From NCBI GenBank assembly GCA_963812945.1, contig CAWEXD010000010.1, positions 558,001 to 622,000 of the forward strand: a DNA stretch of 64,000 nucleotides. The letters are read 5' to 3'. Source of the DNA: DASRDR01 sp963812945 [NCBI: uncultured Candidatus Rokubacteria bacterium] (lineage in GTDB: Bacteria > Methylomirabilota > Methylomirabilia > Rokubacteriales). The number at the start of each line of letters is the position of its first letter. The stretch's first letter is position 1. Of this stretch, positions 15,096 through 25,036 are shown in pieces. The translations under genes and the position numbers were made by a program. The notes beneath the pieces are model-generated. The model saw only the letters and a program-made list of their open reading frames with translations, ran no database searches and was not told the DNA's origin.

Positions 15096-15647
15096 AGTAG
15101 CCCTCCGCGAAACACGCTACGCTGCCGGCCGGCCTGGTTCAATCCCGGGGTGCGGGCGCCTAAGCGGGACCACCGAGGCGGCAACCTGCGACTCAGTCGA
15201 ATAGCCAGCAGCAAGTATCCCGCACGTCAACCGCGTGAGAACAGCATCCGTCTTCGGCTTTGTAGCGTGCGCGGCGGCGCATTAAACCGCCTGCGTCGAC
15301 GTGCTTGAACTCCCGCGCTGGTCAGGATGTAAGCGTCGATCTCCGGCCTTCGCCCATGACCTCGGCGCCCACGACGGCCGTGCCAAGGGAGAGGCCAATC
15401 CAGGTATCAGGACGCTGAAGGGAGCATGGCGTCGACGCACGTTCATGCTCGGGCACGATGCGACCGTGCGGCCGTCACGTGGGTCCCGAAAAGGCGCACG
15501 ACCCCGGCCGCCGACTTTGACACCCGCGAGTATACTGAGGGGCTACTGATCCCGGCGACTCGAACGCACAACTCTTGATATGAGCTATAGACGGAAGCTC
15601 CCGGATCTCGAATCCAGCGACGCGCTGGATCGTCGAAGGGGTATCAA
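15096..15647. other. Non-coding gap upstream of the NfeD operon
   Basis: About 550 bases with no convincing gene on either strand. It must contain the promoter of the AhpD-like gene on the left and of the NfeD/FloA operon on the right. No tRNA-Sec or selenium gene was found here. Confidence 0.45.
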
Positions 15648-17054
15648 GTGATCATGCACGGAGTCGCCGCAACCAGCCAGCGGCGCCGCCGAGACCATGC
15701 CGCATACTCGGGCGCGCTCATAGTCGGCCTCCTGACCATGCTCGCGCTCTGGCCCACTCACGTGGCGCCGGCAACCCGCCCGGTCGTGTACGTGGCGCCG
15801 ATTGAGGGGATGATCGACCTTGGGTTGGCCCCCTTCGTCCGGCGCGTCCTGGACGAGGCCGCCGCGGTCGGGGCCGCTGCCGTAATCCTGGAGGTCAACA
15901 CGTTCGGGGGACGTGTGGACGCGGCAGTCCTGATCCGTGACGCGCTGCTCGGCAGCCGCATCCGGACGGTGGCCTTCGTGAACAAGCGCGCCATCTCGGC
16001 CGGGGCCCTGATCAGCCTCGCGGCCGAGCGGATCATCATGGCCGACGGCGGGACGATCGGGGCAGCGACCCCCGTGGAGCTCGGCGCGCCGGGCGCGCCG
16101 GCGCAACCCGTGGCGGAGAAGACCGTGTCCTACATGCGCAAGGAGTTCCGCGCGACCGCCGAGAGCCGGAAGCGGCCGCCCTTGCTCGCCGAGGCCATGG
16201 TGGACGCCGATGTGGCGATTCTGGGCGTCATCGCCAAGGGGAAGCTTCTGACCCTCACGACCCAGGAGGCCCTGAAGCACGGCCTCGCGGACGCCCGCGC
16301 GGACACCCTCGACGCGGTTCTGGCGTCCCTCGACCTCGCCGGCGCCGAGGTGCGCCGCGCGACGCAGACGTGGGCCGAGACGCTCGTGCGCTTCCTGACC
16401 CACCCGGTCGTCAGCTCGCTCCTGATGACGATCGGCATCCTCGGGATCATCGTGGAGATCCGGACGCCCGGCTTCGGGGTGCCCGGCTCGCTCGGCGTCA
16501 CCAGCCTCGCCCTCTTCTTCTGGGGTCATTGGCTGGTGCGGTTGGCGGGGTGGGAGGAATTGCTACTTGTCGGCGTCGGCCTCATCCTCCTGGTTATTGA
16601 GGTCTTCGTCACGCCCGGCTTCGGGGTCACCGGGGTTCTCGGGCTTGCCTCCCTGATCGGTGGCCTGGGACTGAGCCTCGTCGGCGCGGGGGCGACGTGG
16701 GCCGTGGTGGTCACCGCTGTCGCGCAGGTGGCGGCGTCGCTCCTGCTGGCCATCGCGGTGTCTCTGGCCTTGTTGCGCGTGCTCCCGCGCCTCCCGTTCG
16801 GCCGCCGGCTGGTTCTGGAGACCGAGTTGACGGCAAACGAGGGCTTCGCGTCCGCGCCGGAGACGGATCGCGCCTGGCTCGGCAAGCGCGGGACGGCGGC
16901 GTCGATGTTGCGGCCGGCCGGGATTGCCGACATCGAGGGTGAGCGGGTCGATGTCGTCTCCGAAGGAGAGTTCATCGACGCGGGCGAGCAGCTCACCGTC
17001 GTCCGGGTGGACGGCAACCGGATCGTCGTGCGCCGCCTTCGCGGAAAGGACTGA
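15648..17054 (+). CDS. NfeD-family membrane serine protease (ClpP-class, long form)
   Basis: The 468-residue protein has an N-terminal signal anchor, then a ClpP/crotonase-fold protease domain (about 45-220). This includes ILEVNTFGGRVDAAVLIRDA, the catalytic-serine segment NKRAISAGALISLAAERIIM, and DGGTIGAATPVELG. Several transmembrane helices follow (about 245-400), and then a C-terminal OB-fold NfeD domain (GKRGTAASMLRPAGIADIEG). These proteases partner with flotillin/stomatin-type proteins, exactly the next gene. GTG at 15648 was chosen because GAAGGGG lies seven bases upstream; ATG at 15654 is possible. Confidence 0.93.
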   Translation: MIMHGVAATSQRRRRDHAAYSGALIVGLLTMLALWPTHVAPATRPVVYVAPIEGMIDLGLAPFVRRVLDEAAAVGAAAVILEVNTFGGRVDAAVLIRDALLGSRIRTVAFVNKRAISAGALISLAAERIIMADGGTIGAATPVELGAPGAPAQPVAEKTVSYMRKEFRATAESRKRPPLLAEAMVDADVAILGVIAKGKLLTLTTQEALKHGLADARADTLDAVLASLDLAGAEVRRATQTWAETLVRFLTHPVVSSLLMTIGILGIIVEIRTPGFGVPGSLGVTSLALFFWGHWLVRLAGWEELLLVGVGLILLVIEVFVTPGFGVTGVLGLASLIGGLGLSLVGAGATWAVVVTAVAQVAASLLLAIAVSLALLRVLPRLPFGRRLVLETELTANEGFASAPETDRAWLGKRGTAASMLRPAGIADIEGERVDVVSEGEFIDAGEQLTVVRVDGNRIVVRRLRGKD

Positions 17055-17057
17055 GCC

Positions 17058-18044
17058 ATGATCGGCATTGAGACCGGAGCCTTCGGAGTCGTCGCGCTCC
17101 TCATTCTGGTCGTGGCGGCGCTCGTCGTCCTTCTCTACCTGATTCCCGTTGGGCTCTGGGTCGCCGCGTTCGCCTCGGGGGCGTATGTCGGCCTCTTCAC
17201 GCTCGTCGGGATGCGCTTGCGACGCGTGCCCCCCGGCACGATCGTCACCGCCCGCATCAGCGCGGTGAAGGCGGGGCTCGACATCTCCGTCAACGATCTG
17301 GAGGCCCACTACCTGGCCGGCGGCAACGTCGTCAACGTCGTGAACGCCATGATCTCGGCGGACAAGGCCAACATCCCGATGCCCTTCAAGCGGGCCGCGG
17401 CCATCGATCTGGCCGGGCGGGACGTGTTGGCGGCGGTGAAGATGTCGGTGATCCCCAAGGTGATCGAGACGCCCCGCATCGCGGCCGTGGCGAAGGATGG
17501 GATCCAGCTCATCGCCGTCTCGCGGGTGACCGTCCGGACCAACATCGACCGACTGGTGGGAGGCGCCGGAGAGGAGACGGTCATCGCACGGGTTGGCGAG
17601 GGCATGGTCAGCACGATTGGCTCGGCCGCATCCCACAAGGACGTGCTCGAGAACCCCGATCACATCTCGAAGCACGTCCTCTCCAAGGGGCTCGACGCCG
17701 GGACGGCCTACGAGATCCTGTCGATCGACATCGCGGATGTGGACGTGGGCGAGAACATCGGCGCGAAGCTCCAGATCGACCAGGCCAACGCGGACAAGCA
17801 GATCGCGCAGGCGAAGGCGGAAGAGCGGCGCGCGATGGCGGTGGCGGAAGAGCAGGAGAACCGGGCGAAGGTTGTCGCCGCGGAGGCCGAGGTACCGCGG
17901 GCCATGGCCGAGGCCTTCCGCCAGGGCAACCTGGGCATCATGGACTACTACCGCATGAAGAACGTCCAGGCGGACACGACCATGCGGGAGGCGATCGCGG
18001 CGCCCGGAGAGGCATCGTCGCCACCCCCCCGCGAGAAGAAGTAG
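17058..18044 (+). CDS. floA: Flotillin-like protein FloA (SPFH domain)
   Basis: The 328-residue protein has an N-terminal membrane hairpin ([20 protein letters not shown] and a second segment). An SPFH/Band-7 region follows ([20 protein letters not shown] to [20 protein letters not shown]), then a long helical segment rich in Ala, Glu, Lys and Gln ([20 protein letters not shown]). This is the FloA/YqfA layout, about 330 residues. Flotillins organise membrane microdomains and act with NfeD proteases. It lies three bases after the NfeD gene, so the two are co-transcribed. Confidence 0.93.
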   Translation: MIGIETGAFGVVALLILVVAALVVLLYLIPVGLWVAAFASGAYVGLFTLVGMRLRRVPPGTIVTARISAVKAGLDISVNDLEAHYLAGGNVVNVVNAMISADKANIPMPFKRAAAIDLAGRDVLAAVKMSVIPKVIETPRIAAVAKDGIQLIAVSRVTVRTNIDRLVGGAGEETVIARVGEGMVSTIGSAASHKDVLENPDHISKHVLSKGLDAGTAYEILSIDIADVDVGENIGAKLQIDQANADKQIAQAKAEERRAMAVAEEQENRAKVVAAEAEVPRAMAEAFRQGNLGIMDYYRMKNVQADTTMREAIAAPGEASSPPPREKK

Positions 18045-18060
18045 CCGGCGGAGGGCACCG

Positions 18061-18477
18061 ATGCGGACGTGGTCGCCGGGACAGCTTCTTCTGTTGGCGG
18101 TGTTCCTGCTCGTGCCCCTGCTCACTTTCCTACTCACGCTCTGGCGGCGTCGGCGGAGGGAAAGGACCCGGACGGGCCATTTCGAGCCCGTCGCGCCGCA
18201 GACCCCCGCTCAAGAAACCCGACCACGCGCCGTCCAGGCCGCCCAGGTCAACATGAGCGGCGATCGCTCGCGCCGAGAGACTCGCCGGGTTCTCGCCGAG
18301 GCTCCGCCGCGCGCCGCGCGCCTCAAGGTCTCGGCGCGCCTGGGTCCACACGACGCGCGGCGCGGCGTCGTCCTGATGGCGATCCTCGGGCCGTGCCGCG
18401 CGCTTGAGCCGGGGCAAGCCCCGGACATCGACGCCCGCGATCCCGCGGCACCTTCCTCCCCTGCCCGTGGCCGATAA
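18061..18477 (+). CDS. Hypothetical membrane-anchored protein downstream of floA
   Basis: The 138-residue protein begins with a single transmembrane segment (GQLLLLAVFLLVPLLTFLLT) and a basic stop-transfer stretch (LWRRRRRERTRT). The remainder is Arg- and Pro-rich, and may be partly out of register with a true shorter gene. It is the third gene in the NfeD/FloA set. No family is recognised; the N-terminal helix is the only secure part. Confidence 0.45.
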   Translation: MRTWSPGQLLLLAVFLLVPLLTFLLTLWRRRRRERTRTGHFEPVAPQTPAQETRPRAVQAAQVNMSGDRSRRETRRVLAEAPPRAARLKVSARLGPHDARRGVVLMAILGPCRALEPGQAPDIDARDPAAPSSPARGR

Positions 18478-18955
18478 CGGGCCGGGGCGACTACTCGTGG
18501 GGCATCCGGGCATCGACGGGCCAAAGCCCGTCCGCGGGCCGATCGTCCAGGCGATCCTGCACGGTGCCCAGGCATTGGGACGTGACTAGGCGCTCCTGAG
18601 CCTCAGGCTGGCGATCCGGGCGCCGCCGGCGATCTGCCGCCCCGCGCACAGTCCGTGCTAGTCGGACAGACGGCGCCTGGCCGAGTGTGGATGCCGGCTC
18701 CACCCGGTGAGCCCACTGGGTCCCCGTTTGGGGCCCCGAGTCCGGAAGTTCGCGCCAAGACAGGCGAATGCACGGGACTGAAAATCCCGGTGTCCGCACC
18801 CACGCAACGCGACGCTTAGAGTTGGGCTCGCCATGCCCGCTTCGCTTCGTGCGTGGGGCCCCCGTACGCGCCGAGGCGAGCGTCGAGCAACGGCCCATCC
18901 AGAAGCCGCACCGCCCGCCACAAGAGGTTGACTAAGAGACTATAAACATTGGGGT
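18478..18955. other. Gap between floA operon and tRNA-Arg
   Basis: No convincing gene is present. A small inverted repeat around 18773-18790 (CGGGACTGAAAATCCCGG) resembles a tRNA-Phe anticodon arm but no other tRNA arms surround it. As the end of the presumed island, this stretch would be expected to hold integrase-binding DNA; no integrase gene is visible. Confidence 0.4.
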
Positions 18956-19034
<79 letters not shown>

Positions 19035-19115
19035 GTGCGCCTTACCGTAGCATGCGGCGCTCCCGGGAACCGCGCGCGGGGCTCAGCCGGGAGGTGAACC
19101 GGACGGGCGCGGAAG

Positions 19116-19192
19116 TGGTCGGGGCGAGCCGATTTGAACGGCCGACCTCCTGCTCCCAAGGCAGGCGCGCTACCATGCTGCGCCACGCCCCG
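19116..19192 (-). tRNA. tRNA-Pro (TGG)
   Basis: A complete cloverleaf is present on the minus strand with acceptor stem CGGGGCG/CGCCCCG, D arm GGCGCAGCATGGTAGCGC, anticodon loop CTTGGGA (anticodon TGG), T loop GTTCAAATC and encoded CCA. It lies 81 bases upstream of tRNA-Arg on the same strand and may be co-transcribed. Confidence 0.95.
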
Positions 19193-19383
19193 ACGGGAAA
19201 CGATCGTATCATCGGGGGGACCCGGCCGCCGGGCCGATTTCGCGCCACGGCGGCCGGCCGGCGACGCGCCCGCGAAGCGGCCGCGCGGGCTCGGCTAGCG
19301 AGTCGCGCCGCCGCGAAGGCGGCAGGGGAGGGGCTGGACCGCAGATGCCGGCACCGGGGGACCGTCAGGGGGGGCCGGCCTCC

Positions 19384-20217
19384 ATGACCGCGGCGGTGAC
19401 CGGATCCGACGACCTCGCCCCCGCGCTGCACCCCCGCGTACGCCTGCTCCTGGTGCTCTGCCTCCTCATGCTCGTCGTCATGGTCTTCCTGCCTCGCATC
19501 GCCCAGGATCCCGCGTACCACGCCTTCGCCGACGGGCGCCCGTTCCTCGGGGTGCCCAACTTCCTCAACGTGGCGTCGAACTTCCCCTTCCTCGTGGTCG
19601 GCGTGCTGGGACTCGCGTTCCTGGCGCGGGATCGCCGTTCCGGCCGGAGCGAGGCGTTCGCCACCCCGGACGACCGGCGGCCCTACTGGCCGTTCTTCGT
19701 GGGCATCGGCCTCACCGCGTTCGGCTCGGCCTACTACCACTGGCGCCCCAGCAACGCGACGCTCTTCTGGGATCGCCTGCCCATGACGATCGGTTTCATG
19801 GCGCTCCTGGCGAGCGTGATCGGCGAGCGCGTCAGCCGCCGCGCCGGCGCGCGGCTGCTCTGGCCCCTGATCGTCGCGGGCGCGGCGAGCGCCCTCTACT
19901 GGCACCTCACCGAGCAGCAGGGCGCGGGGGACCTCCGGCCCTACGGGCTCGTCCAGTTCGGCAGCCTGGTGCTGGTTCCGCTGATCCTGGTCCTCTTCCC
20001 GGCCCGCTACACGCAGACCAGCCTGCTCGTGACGGCGACCGGCTGGTACGTCCTCGCGAAGGCGTTCGAGTACTTCGACCACGGCTTCCTCGGGCTCGTC
20101 GGGGTGAGCGGCCACACGTGGAAGCACCTCGCGTCGGCGGCGGGAGCCTACTGGATCCTCCTGATGCTCGAGCGGCGGCGGCCGCTGGCCCCGCCGGGAC
20201 GCGCCGCGGGCGGCTAG
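19384..20217 (+). CDS. Ceramidase-like (CREST superfamily) membrane protein
   Basis: The 277-residue protein has seven or so transmembrane helices. The CREST hydrolase motifs are visible: a Ser/His segment FGSAYYHWRPSNATLFWDRL with the conserved Asp, and a late KAFEYFDHGFLG plus SGHTWKHLASAAGAYW with His residues that could bind zinc. This places it with alkaline ceramidase/PAQR-type integral-membrane hydrolases; its natural substrate in this bacterium is unknown. ATG at 19384 was preferred to one 39 bases earlier. It stands alone and diverges from the tRNA pair. Confidence 0.75.
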   Translation: MTAAVTGSDDLAPALHPRVRLLLVLCLLMLVVMVFLPRIAQDPAYHAFADGRPFLGVPNFLNVASNFPFLVVGVLGLAFLARDRRSGRSEAFATPDDRRPYWPFFVGIGLTAFGSAYYHWRPSNATLFWDRLPMTIGFMALLASVIGERVSRRAGARLLWPLIVAGAASALYWHLTEQQGAGDLRPYGLVQFGSLVLVPLILVLFPARYTQTSLLVTATGWYVLAKAFEYFDHGFLGLVGVSGHTWKHLASAAGAYWILLMLERRRPLAPPGRAAGG

Positions 20218-20269
20218 GCCCGCGCGGGCCCGCCGACGCGCCGAGCGGGCTCGACGCGCGCGGGCGCCC

Positions 20270-20881
20270 TCACGCCGGCCGCGCGAGCCGGTCCGCCCAG
20301 CGGGCCAGGATCGGCCGCGCGGCGGCGACCGCCCGCGCCCGGTGGCTGAGCCCGTCCTTCTCCGCGTCCGACAGCTCGCCGAACGTCCGCCCGAGCGCCG
20401 GCACGAGGAAGATGGGGTCGTACCCGAACCCGTGGACCCCGCGCGGCGCCTCGGTGAGGACGCCCTCCACGACTCCCTCGACCAGGGCTTCCTCGCCCCA
20501 CGGCGCCACCAGCGCGAGGGCGCAGCGGAAGCGGGCCGTCGGCGCCGTGAGCGGCCCGAGCTCCGCGAGGAGCCGCGTCACGCGCTGGGCGTCGGTGAGC
20601 CCCGGCCCCCCGTACCGCGCCGAGGCAATGCCCGGCCGGCCGCCGAGCGCGTCCACCTCGAGCCCCGAATCGTCCCCGAGCGCGGCCGCGCCCAGGGCGG
20701 CGGCGACGGGGCGGGCCTTCCCGAGGGCGTTCTCCGCGTAGCTCACCTCCCCCTCGGGCGGGAGCGCGACCCCGGGGGTGTCGGCGAGCGACACGATCGT
20801 GTAGCCGAGGCCGGCGAGGAGACGGGTGAACTCGCGGACCTTGCCCGCGTTCGCCGTGGCCAGGACCACCCGGGGCGTCAC
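20270..20881 (-). CDS. rdgB: Non-canonical purine NTP pyrophosphatase (RdgB/HAM1)
   Basis: The 203-residue protein removes dITP, ITP and XTP from the nucleotide pool, yielding the monophosphate and pyrophosphate. Family signatures are LATANAGKVREF at the N-terminus, SYAENALGKA, the DDSGLEVDALGGRPGIASAR active-site loop, and GFGYDPIFLVP with LSDAEKDGLSHRARA. The GTG at 20881 gives the usual length; the longer frame opens at a TTG. The gene is the expected partner of rph but is separated from it by an OmpA-like gene on the other strand. Confidence 0.94.
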   Translation of the reverse strand: MTPRVVLATANAGKVREFTRLLAGLGYTIVSLADTPGVALPPEGEVSYAENALGKARPVAAALGAAALGDDSGLEVDALGGRPGIASARYGGPGLTDAQRVTRLLAELGPLTAPTARFRCALALVAPWGEEALVEGVVEGVLTEAPRGVHGFGYDPIFLVPALGRTFGELSDAEKDGLSHRARAVAAARPILARWADRLARPA

Positions 20882-21027
20882 GGGGCCGCTCCGCGCGGGC
20901 CCGGACGGTGACAAAAGTTGCGCCCCGGCCGCCCCCCGCCGCCTATCATCGGGCCAGCGTCGGCCCGGACGGCGCAGCGAGCCGCGTCCGCGGACGGAAC
21001 TGGGCCGCGCGAGGAGGGCTGGAACAC

Positions 21028-21597
21028 ATGAGACAGATCGGCTGGATCGTGGTGGTCGTCATCCTCCTGGGCGCGGGCTGCACCAAGCAGGCGACGGGGC
21101 CCGCGGGCGCGGGCGCGCCGGCGGCCAGGCCCTTCACGAACGCGGAGCTCGCCGAGGAGCTCCGCCAGCAGGGCGTCACCCGCGGGGCCGGCGTCGGCGT
21201 CGACGGCCCCGAGATCACGGAGACCGCGCGCGGCCTCGTCATCACCATGCCGAACACGTTCTTCGCCTTCGACCGGGCCGATCTCGACGCGCCGGCGCAG
21301 CAGGTGCTCGATCGGATGGCCAAGGTCCTGAACCAGCCCCGCGCCGCGAGTCGCAAGATCAGGCTCGAGGGCTACACCGACAACGTCGGCGCGGCGGCGT
21401 ACAACCTCACGCTGTCGAAGAACCGGGCGGACGCGGTCGGCAAGGAGCTCGCCAAGCACGGGATACGGCCCGATCGGATCTCGGCCGAAGGGCTCGGCGA
21501 GACGCGGCCCGTCGTGCCGAACCGGAAGCCAGACGGGACGGACGACCCGGCCGGCCGGGCGAAGAACCGGCGGGTCGAGGCGATCATCTCGAACTAG
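21028..21597 (+). CDS. OmpA-family peptidoglycan-associated lipoprotein
   Basis: The 189-residue protein starts at an ATG with GGAGGG upstream and a lipoprotein signal (IVVVVILLGAGC). After a short linker comes an OmpA C-terminal domain (about 75-189): FFAFDRADLDAPAQQVLDRM, IRLEGYTDNVGAAAYNLTLS, KNRADAVGKELAKHGI, GLGETRPVV and KNRRVEAII. The conserved Asp and Arg for diaminopimelate binding are present. It anchors the outer membrane to peptidoglycan. It is inserted, on the opposite strand, between rph and rdgB. Confidence 0.92.
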   Translation: MRQIGWIVVVVILLGAGCTKQATGPAGAGAPAARPFTNAELAEELRQQGVTRGAGVGVDGPEITETARGLVITMPNTFFAFDRADLDAPAQQVLDRMAKVLNQPRAASRKIRLEGYTDNVGAAAYNLTLSKNRADAVGKELAKHGIRPDRISAEGLGETRPVVPNRKPDGTDDPAGRAKNRRVEAIISN

Positions 21598-21642
21598 CCC
21601 GCGCGCGGCCCCCGCGCCCCCGGGCCACGGCGCGCGGCGCCG

Positions 21643-22383
21643 TCACGGCAGCGTGAAGACGGCCGTCGTCCGGTCGGCGAGCACTTGCCGCTGGAAGGCG
21701 AGGAGGCGCGCCACGCCCTGACGGGCGAGCCCGAGCAAGGCGTCGAGCTGCGCCTGGTCGAAGGCCGTGCGCTCCGCGGTCCCCTGGACCTCCACGAAGC
21801 GCTCGGCCCCGGTCATCACGACGTTCATGTCCACCTCGGCGGTCGAGTCCTCGTGGTAGTCGAGATCGACCACCGGGGTGCCCAGGACCATCCCGACGCT
21901 GGTCGCGGCGACGAGGTCCCGCAAGGGGTCCGCCAGGAGCCGTCCGCCCTCGCGGAGCCGCTGGATCGCGTCGGCGAGGGCGACGTAGCCGCCCGTGATC
22001 GCGGCGGTCCGCGTACCGCCGTCGGCCTGAATCACGTCGCAGTCGACGGTGACCGTGCGCTCGCCGAGCTGCGTGAGCTGCATGACCGCCCGCAGGGAGC
22101 GCCCGACGAGCCGCTGGATCTCGTGCGTCCGGCCGCCGGTCCGCCCCGCCTCGCGCCCCGTCCGGGTGGACGTGGCGCGCGGGAGCATGCCGTACTCCGC
22201 CGTGACCCAGCCCTGGCCGCTCCCCCGCAGGAACGGCGGCACGCGCTCCTCGACCGACGCCGTGCAGATGACCCGGGTGTCGCCGACCTCCACCAGGACG
22301 GCCCCCTCGGCGTGCATGGTGTAGCGGCGCGTGAGCCGGACCGGCCGGAGGTCCCCGGGCGCCCGGCCGTCGTGCCGCGTCAT
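21643..22383 (-). CDS. rph: Ribonuclease PH
   Basis: The 246-residue phosphorolytic 3'-5' exoribonuclease trims tRNA 3' ends. Family features include [51 protein letters not shown], the catalytic-site [20 protein letters not shown], and [20 protein letters not shown]. Length is typical. Its start overlaps the amidase stop in an ATGA, so it is translated together with that gene. Confidence 0.96.
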   Translation of the reverse strand: MTRHDGRAPGDLRPVRLTRRYTMHAEGAVLVEVGDTRVICTASVEERVPPFLRGSGQGWVTAEYGMLPRATSTRTGREAGRTGGRTHEIQRLVGRSLRAVMQLTQLGERTVTVDCDVIQADGGTRTAAITGGYVALADAIQRLREGGRLLADPLRDLVAATSVGMVLGTPVVDLDYHEDSTAEVDMNVVMTGAERFVEVQGTAERTAFDQAQLDALLGLARQGVARLLAFQRQVLADRTTAVFTLP

Positions 22384-24086
22384 TTGCGCGCCGACCCCGC
22401 GACCCGCTGGTCGTAGCCCCGCTTGTAGGCAGCGACCCCGGCCACGAGGGCCCGGGCGATCCGGTCACGGTAACCGTCGTCCCGGAGCCGCTGCTCCTCC
22501 TCGGCGTTCGAGATGAACCCGATCTCGACGAGGACGGCCGGCATCGCGGCGCCGCCGAGGACGTAGAAGGGGGCCTGCTTGACGCCCCGGCTCGGGCGCC
22601 GGAGGGCGCGGTCGAGATGGTTCTGCAGCGCCTCGGCCACGCGGCTCGACTCCTGCTGGAAGTCCGACTGCGCGAGATCCCACAGGATCGAGCGCACCAC
22701 CTCGGGGGCGCCGCTCTTCGGCCCCGTGTCCGTGGCGATCAGGCGGTTCTCGTACTCCGCGGCGCGGCGCGCGGCGCCGTCCGTCGCCTCGTTGGAGAGG
22801 AAGTAGGTCTCGGTCCCGGTGGCGGAGGCCGCCGGCGAGGCGTTCACGTGGACCGAGAGGAACAGGTCCGCGCGCTCCCGGTTGGCCAAGGTCGTCCGCT
22901 CCCGGAGCCCGATGAACTGATCCCGCGCGCGCGTGAGCACGACGCGGACCCCGAGCTCCTCCTGGAGGAGCGCCGCGACGCGACGGGCGATGTCGAGGGC
23001 GAGCTCCTTCTCCTGCAGCCCGCTCGGCCCCATGGCGCCGACATCGTGCCCTCCGTGGCCCGGGTCGACGACGATCGTGCGGAGGAGCTCCGGCCCTGGC
23101 GCGGGCTCGCCGGGCGGCAGCGCCGCGGGGACGCGCGGCGCCTGGCGGTGGAAGTCGAGGACCACCCGCGGGGGCTCCTCCAGCCGGAAGACCTTGCGCG
23201 CGGCGGGCGGGCGCTCGAACGTCACCAGGAGGGCGGCGGCGCCGCGGGCCTCGCCGAGCTCGGCGGTCGCCACGAGCCCGTCCCGCACCGTCTTGCTCCC
23301 CGTCCAGCCGCGTGGGCTCACGTCGGGGAACGCGACGGTGAGGCCTCCGTCGGTCTCGACGAGCCGCGGCTCGATCGGCGCGTCCGCCTCGAGGACCAGC
23401 CGCGTGTAGGTCGGGTACGAGCGGACCCGGAGCTCGACCCGGGGCGCCGGCCGAGGCGCCGGCCGCGCGGGCATCCGGGGCGGCTCGGGCTCGACGCGCG
23501 CGGGCTCGCCGGACTCCGGCGGGGGAGTCGGCGCCACGGGCACGGGGAGACGCGCGGGCGCGTCCAGCCGCGGCGGCGCCACGGCGGGGACGGCCACCGG
23601 GCGCGGTGGACTGGAGACGGCGGGACGCGCGACCGGCTTGGCGCTGCTCGGCGTGACGATCCGGGGCGCGCCGACCTCGCCGGGCGTCACCCGGACCCCG
23701 GTGCCGAGGAGACCGGGGAGCGCCCGCACCAGGAGATCGCCGGGGACGCGCCAGGTGCCCCGGCGCACGCGCACCGGCGCCGCCAGCGCGATCGGCCGTC
23801 CGCCCACGGTGACGCGGCGGGCGTCCCGGGTGAGCTGCATCACGCCGTGGCGCGTGACCAGGCTGATGCGGTCCCCGGCCGGGCCGGGGCGCGTGCGGGC
23901 GTTCGCGAGGCGGGCGACGTCCGCCAGGAGGAAGTAGGTCGTGCTCCCCTGAGGCTCGCCGACGAGCCGGCCCAGGCGCTGACCGGAGACGGTGCTGAGG
24001 TCGACGGCGACGGGCCCGGCGACCGCGCTCGCCGGGAGGGCCAGCGAGAGCCCCAGTACCCAGAGCGGGGCGAGCCACCTGCGCAT
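22380..24086 (-). CDS. N-acetylmuramoyl-L-alanine amidase with AMIN domain
   Basis: The 568-residue protein has a signal peptide ([20 protein letters not shown]), a copper-amine-oxidase-like N-terminal segment, a long Pro/Arg linker, and an AMIN domain ([20 protein letters not shown]). It ends in a zinc Amidase_3 domain from about residue 335: [20 protein letters not shown] with the first His, [11 protein letters not shown] with the second, and the late catalytic Glu in [15 protein letters not shown]. It cleaves peptide stems from peptidoglycan during cell separation. It is co-translated with rph. Confidence 0.93.
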   Translation of the reverse strand: MRRWLAPLWVLGLSLALPASAVAGPVAVDLSTVSGQRLGRLVGEPQGSTTYFLLADVARLANARTRPGPAGDRISLVTRHGVMQLTRDARRVTVGGRPIALAAPVRVRRGTWRVPGDLLVRALPGLLGTGVRVTPGEVGAPRIVTPSSAKPVARPAVSSPPRPVAVPAVAPPRLDAPARLPVPVAPTPPPESGEPARVEPEPPRMPARPAPRPAPRVELRVRSYPTYTRLVLEADAPIEPRLVETDGGLTVAFPDVSPRGWTGSKTVRDGLVATAELGEARGAAALLVTFERPPAARKVFRLEEPPRVVLDFHRQAPRVPAALPPGEPAPGPELLRTIVVDPGHGGHDVGAMGPSGLQEKELALDIARRVAALLQEELGVRVVLTRARDQFIGLRERTTLANRERADLFLSVHVNASPAASATGTETYFLSNEATDGAARRAAEYENRLIATDTGPKSGAPEVVRSILWDLAQSDFQQESSRVAEALQNHLDRALRRPSRGVKQAPFYVLGGAAMPAVLVEIGFISNAEEEQRLRDDGYRDRIARALVAGVAAYKRGYDQRVAGSARK

Positions 24087-24252
24087 AGGAAGGTTCTCAT
24101 CTTAGCGCCGGGGGGAGGGGGCGCCGAAGTTTTCCCGCTCGGCGGCGCCACAGGCCGCCAGAGGCCGAAAGCCGTCGGCCACAGCCCAGCGAAGGGTGAC
24201 AGGCCGGCCCCTCGGCGGTGTTCACGCAGCGCGCGGGGGCGTCTATGCCTCC

Positions 24253-24411
24253 CTACCTCCGGTCCCGGGCGAGCATGACCCATTGACGAGTCTTGTCATC
24301 GAAGCGCCACACGTCGCCTCTCTCATCCAGCGCGTAGAGCAAAACCTCGCCACCGTGAACCGACGTGGTGATCTGAACGAACTTCGGATCGCTCATCTTC
24401 CTGTCGGTCAT
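24253..24411 (-). CDS. Small hypothetical protein, 52 aa
   Basis: The short protein begins MTDRKMSDPKFVQITTSVHG and ends with ALDERGDVWRFDDKTRQWVM and a basic tail. The DVWRFDD...WVML pattern resembles a single beta-sheet repeat. The ATG at 24411 has GGGGGGAG upstream; a longer frame to 24468 is less supported. It has no named family. Confidence 0.55.
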   Translation of the reverse strand: MTDRKMSDPKFVQITTSVHGGEVLLYALDERGDVWRFDDKTRQWVMLARDRR

Positions 24412-24603
24412 CTTCGCCGCTCCCCCCATTGCGATGTCATTGCGGACCCCGCTCTCGATCGTGGCCACGCAGGCTGGAGCCTTCCTCGCGAGGTCCCGCG
24501 GGCTGAGGCCCTGCTTCCAGCTCGGCGTGCTTGATCGGCAGGACTACCATGGACGAGGCCTCCGTCGGTGCGACCTGCTGGATGACCGCCGGATCAATGC
24601 ACC

Positions 24604-24635
24604 AAGGGCCTCGGAGATTCGCTCCGAGGCCCCTT
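24604..24635 (-). terminator. Hairpin downstream of tmRNA
   Basis: On the minus strand AAGGGGCCTCGGA and TCCGAGGCCCTT form a 12-bp stem with one bulge around a short loop, 30 bases after the tmRNA 3' end. There is only a weak T-run, so it may be a weak intrinsic terminator or a processing barrier. Confidence 0.5.
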
Positions 24636-24665
24636 GTCTGGCGCGGGGTTGGGTCCCCGCGAGAA

Positions 24666-25023
24666 TGGTGGAGGCGGTGGGAATTGAACCCACGTCCGAA
24701 GACCGTCAGCCCGAGGCCGCTACACCCATAGTCCGCGATTTGATTCTCGTCCGACCTACGCTCCCACGGACCGGATCGTCGTCGGACCAGCCTGTTCTTT
24801 CTCACGCCGTGCTGCCCAGGCACGCTCACGGCGCCAGCCGGCAGAATTATGACATCCGGCCCCCTCCCCTGCTGGCGCGAGAAGGGCGGACGTCGCCGCT
24901 AGTTAGGCGGCGAGTGCTAGCTCTTTGTCGGCAGCTATAGCCGACCCACCATTTGACGAGGGGATGGGTGCCCTCGAGGTGCTGCCTCGGACGTCGTGAT
25001 CCCCGTCGAAACCGGTCGCCCCC
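24666..25023 (-). ncRNA. ssrA: Transfer-messenger RNA (tmRNA)
   Basis: The 5' end GGGGGCG pairs with the 3' CGCCTCC to give the tRNA-like acceptor stem with encoded CCA. The T arm carries GGTTCAATTCC and the 5' region contains GACCGGTTTCGACGGGG, both diagnostic. The internal frame encodes the tag ADKELALAA (possibly preceded by another Ala), ending in LAA as needed for ClpXP recognition, followed by TAA. It is a one-piece form. It lies 13 bases downstream of smpB, its protein partner, on the same strand. Confidence 0.95.
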
Positions 25024-25036
25024 GTGCCCTCCTTGT

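Noticed and set aside
15096-15647. tRNA-Sec or selenium genes near the UGA-containing pair
   Set aside because: No long-variable-arm tRNA with TCA anticodon and no SelA/B/D motifs are present in the window.
18773-18790. Hairpin CGGGACTGAAAATCCCGG resembling the anticodon arm of tRNA-Phe
   Set aside because: No acceptor, D or T arm could be found on either side, so it is not called as a tRNA or a fragment.
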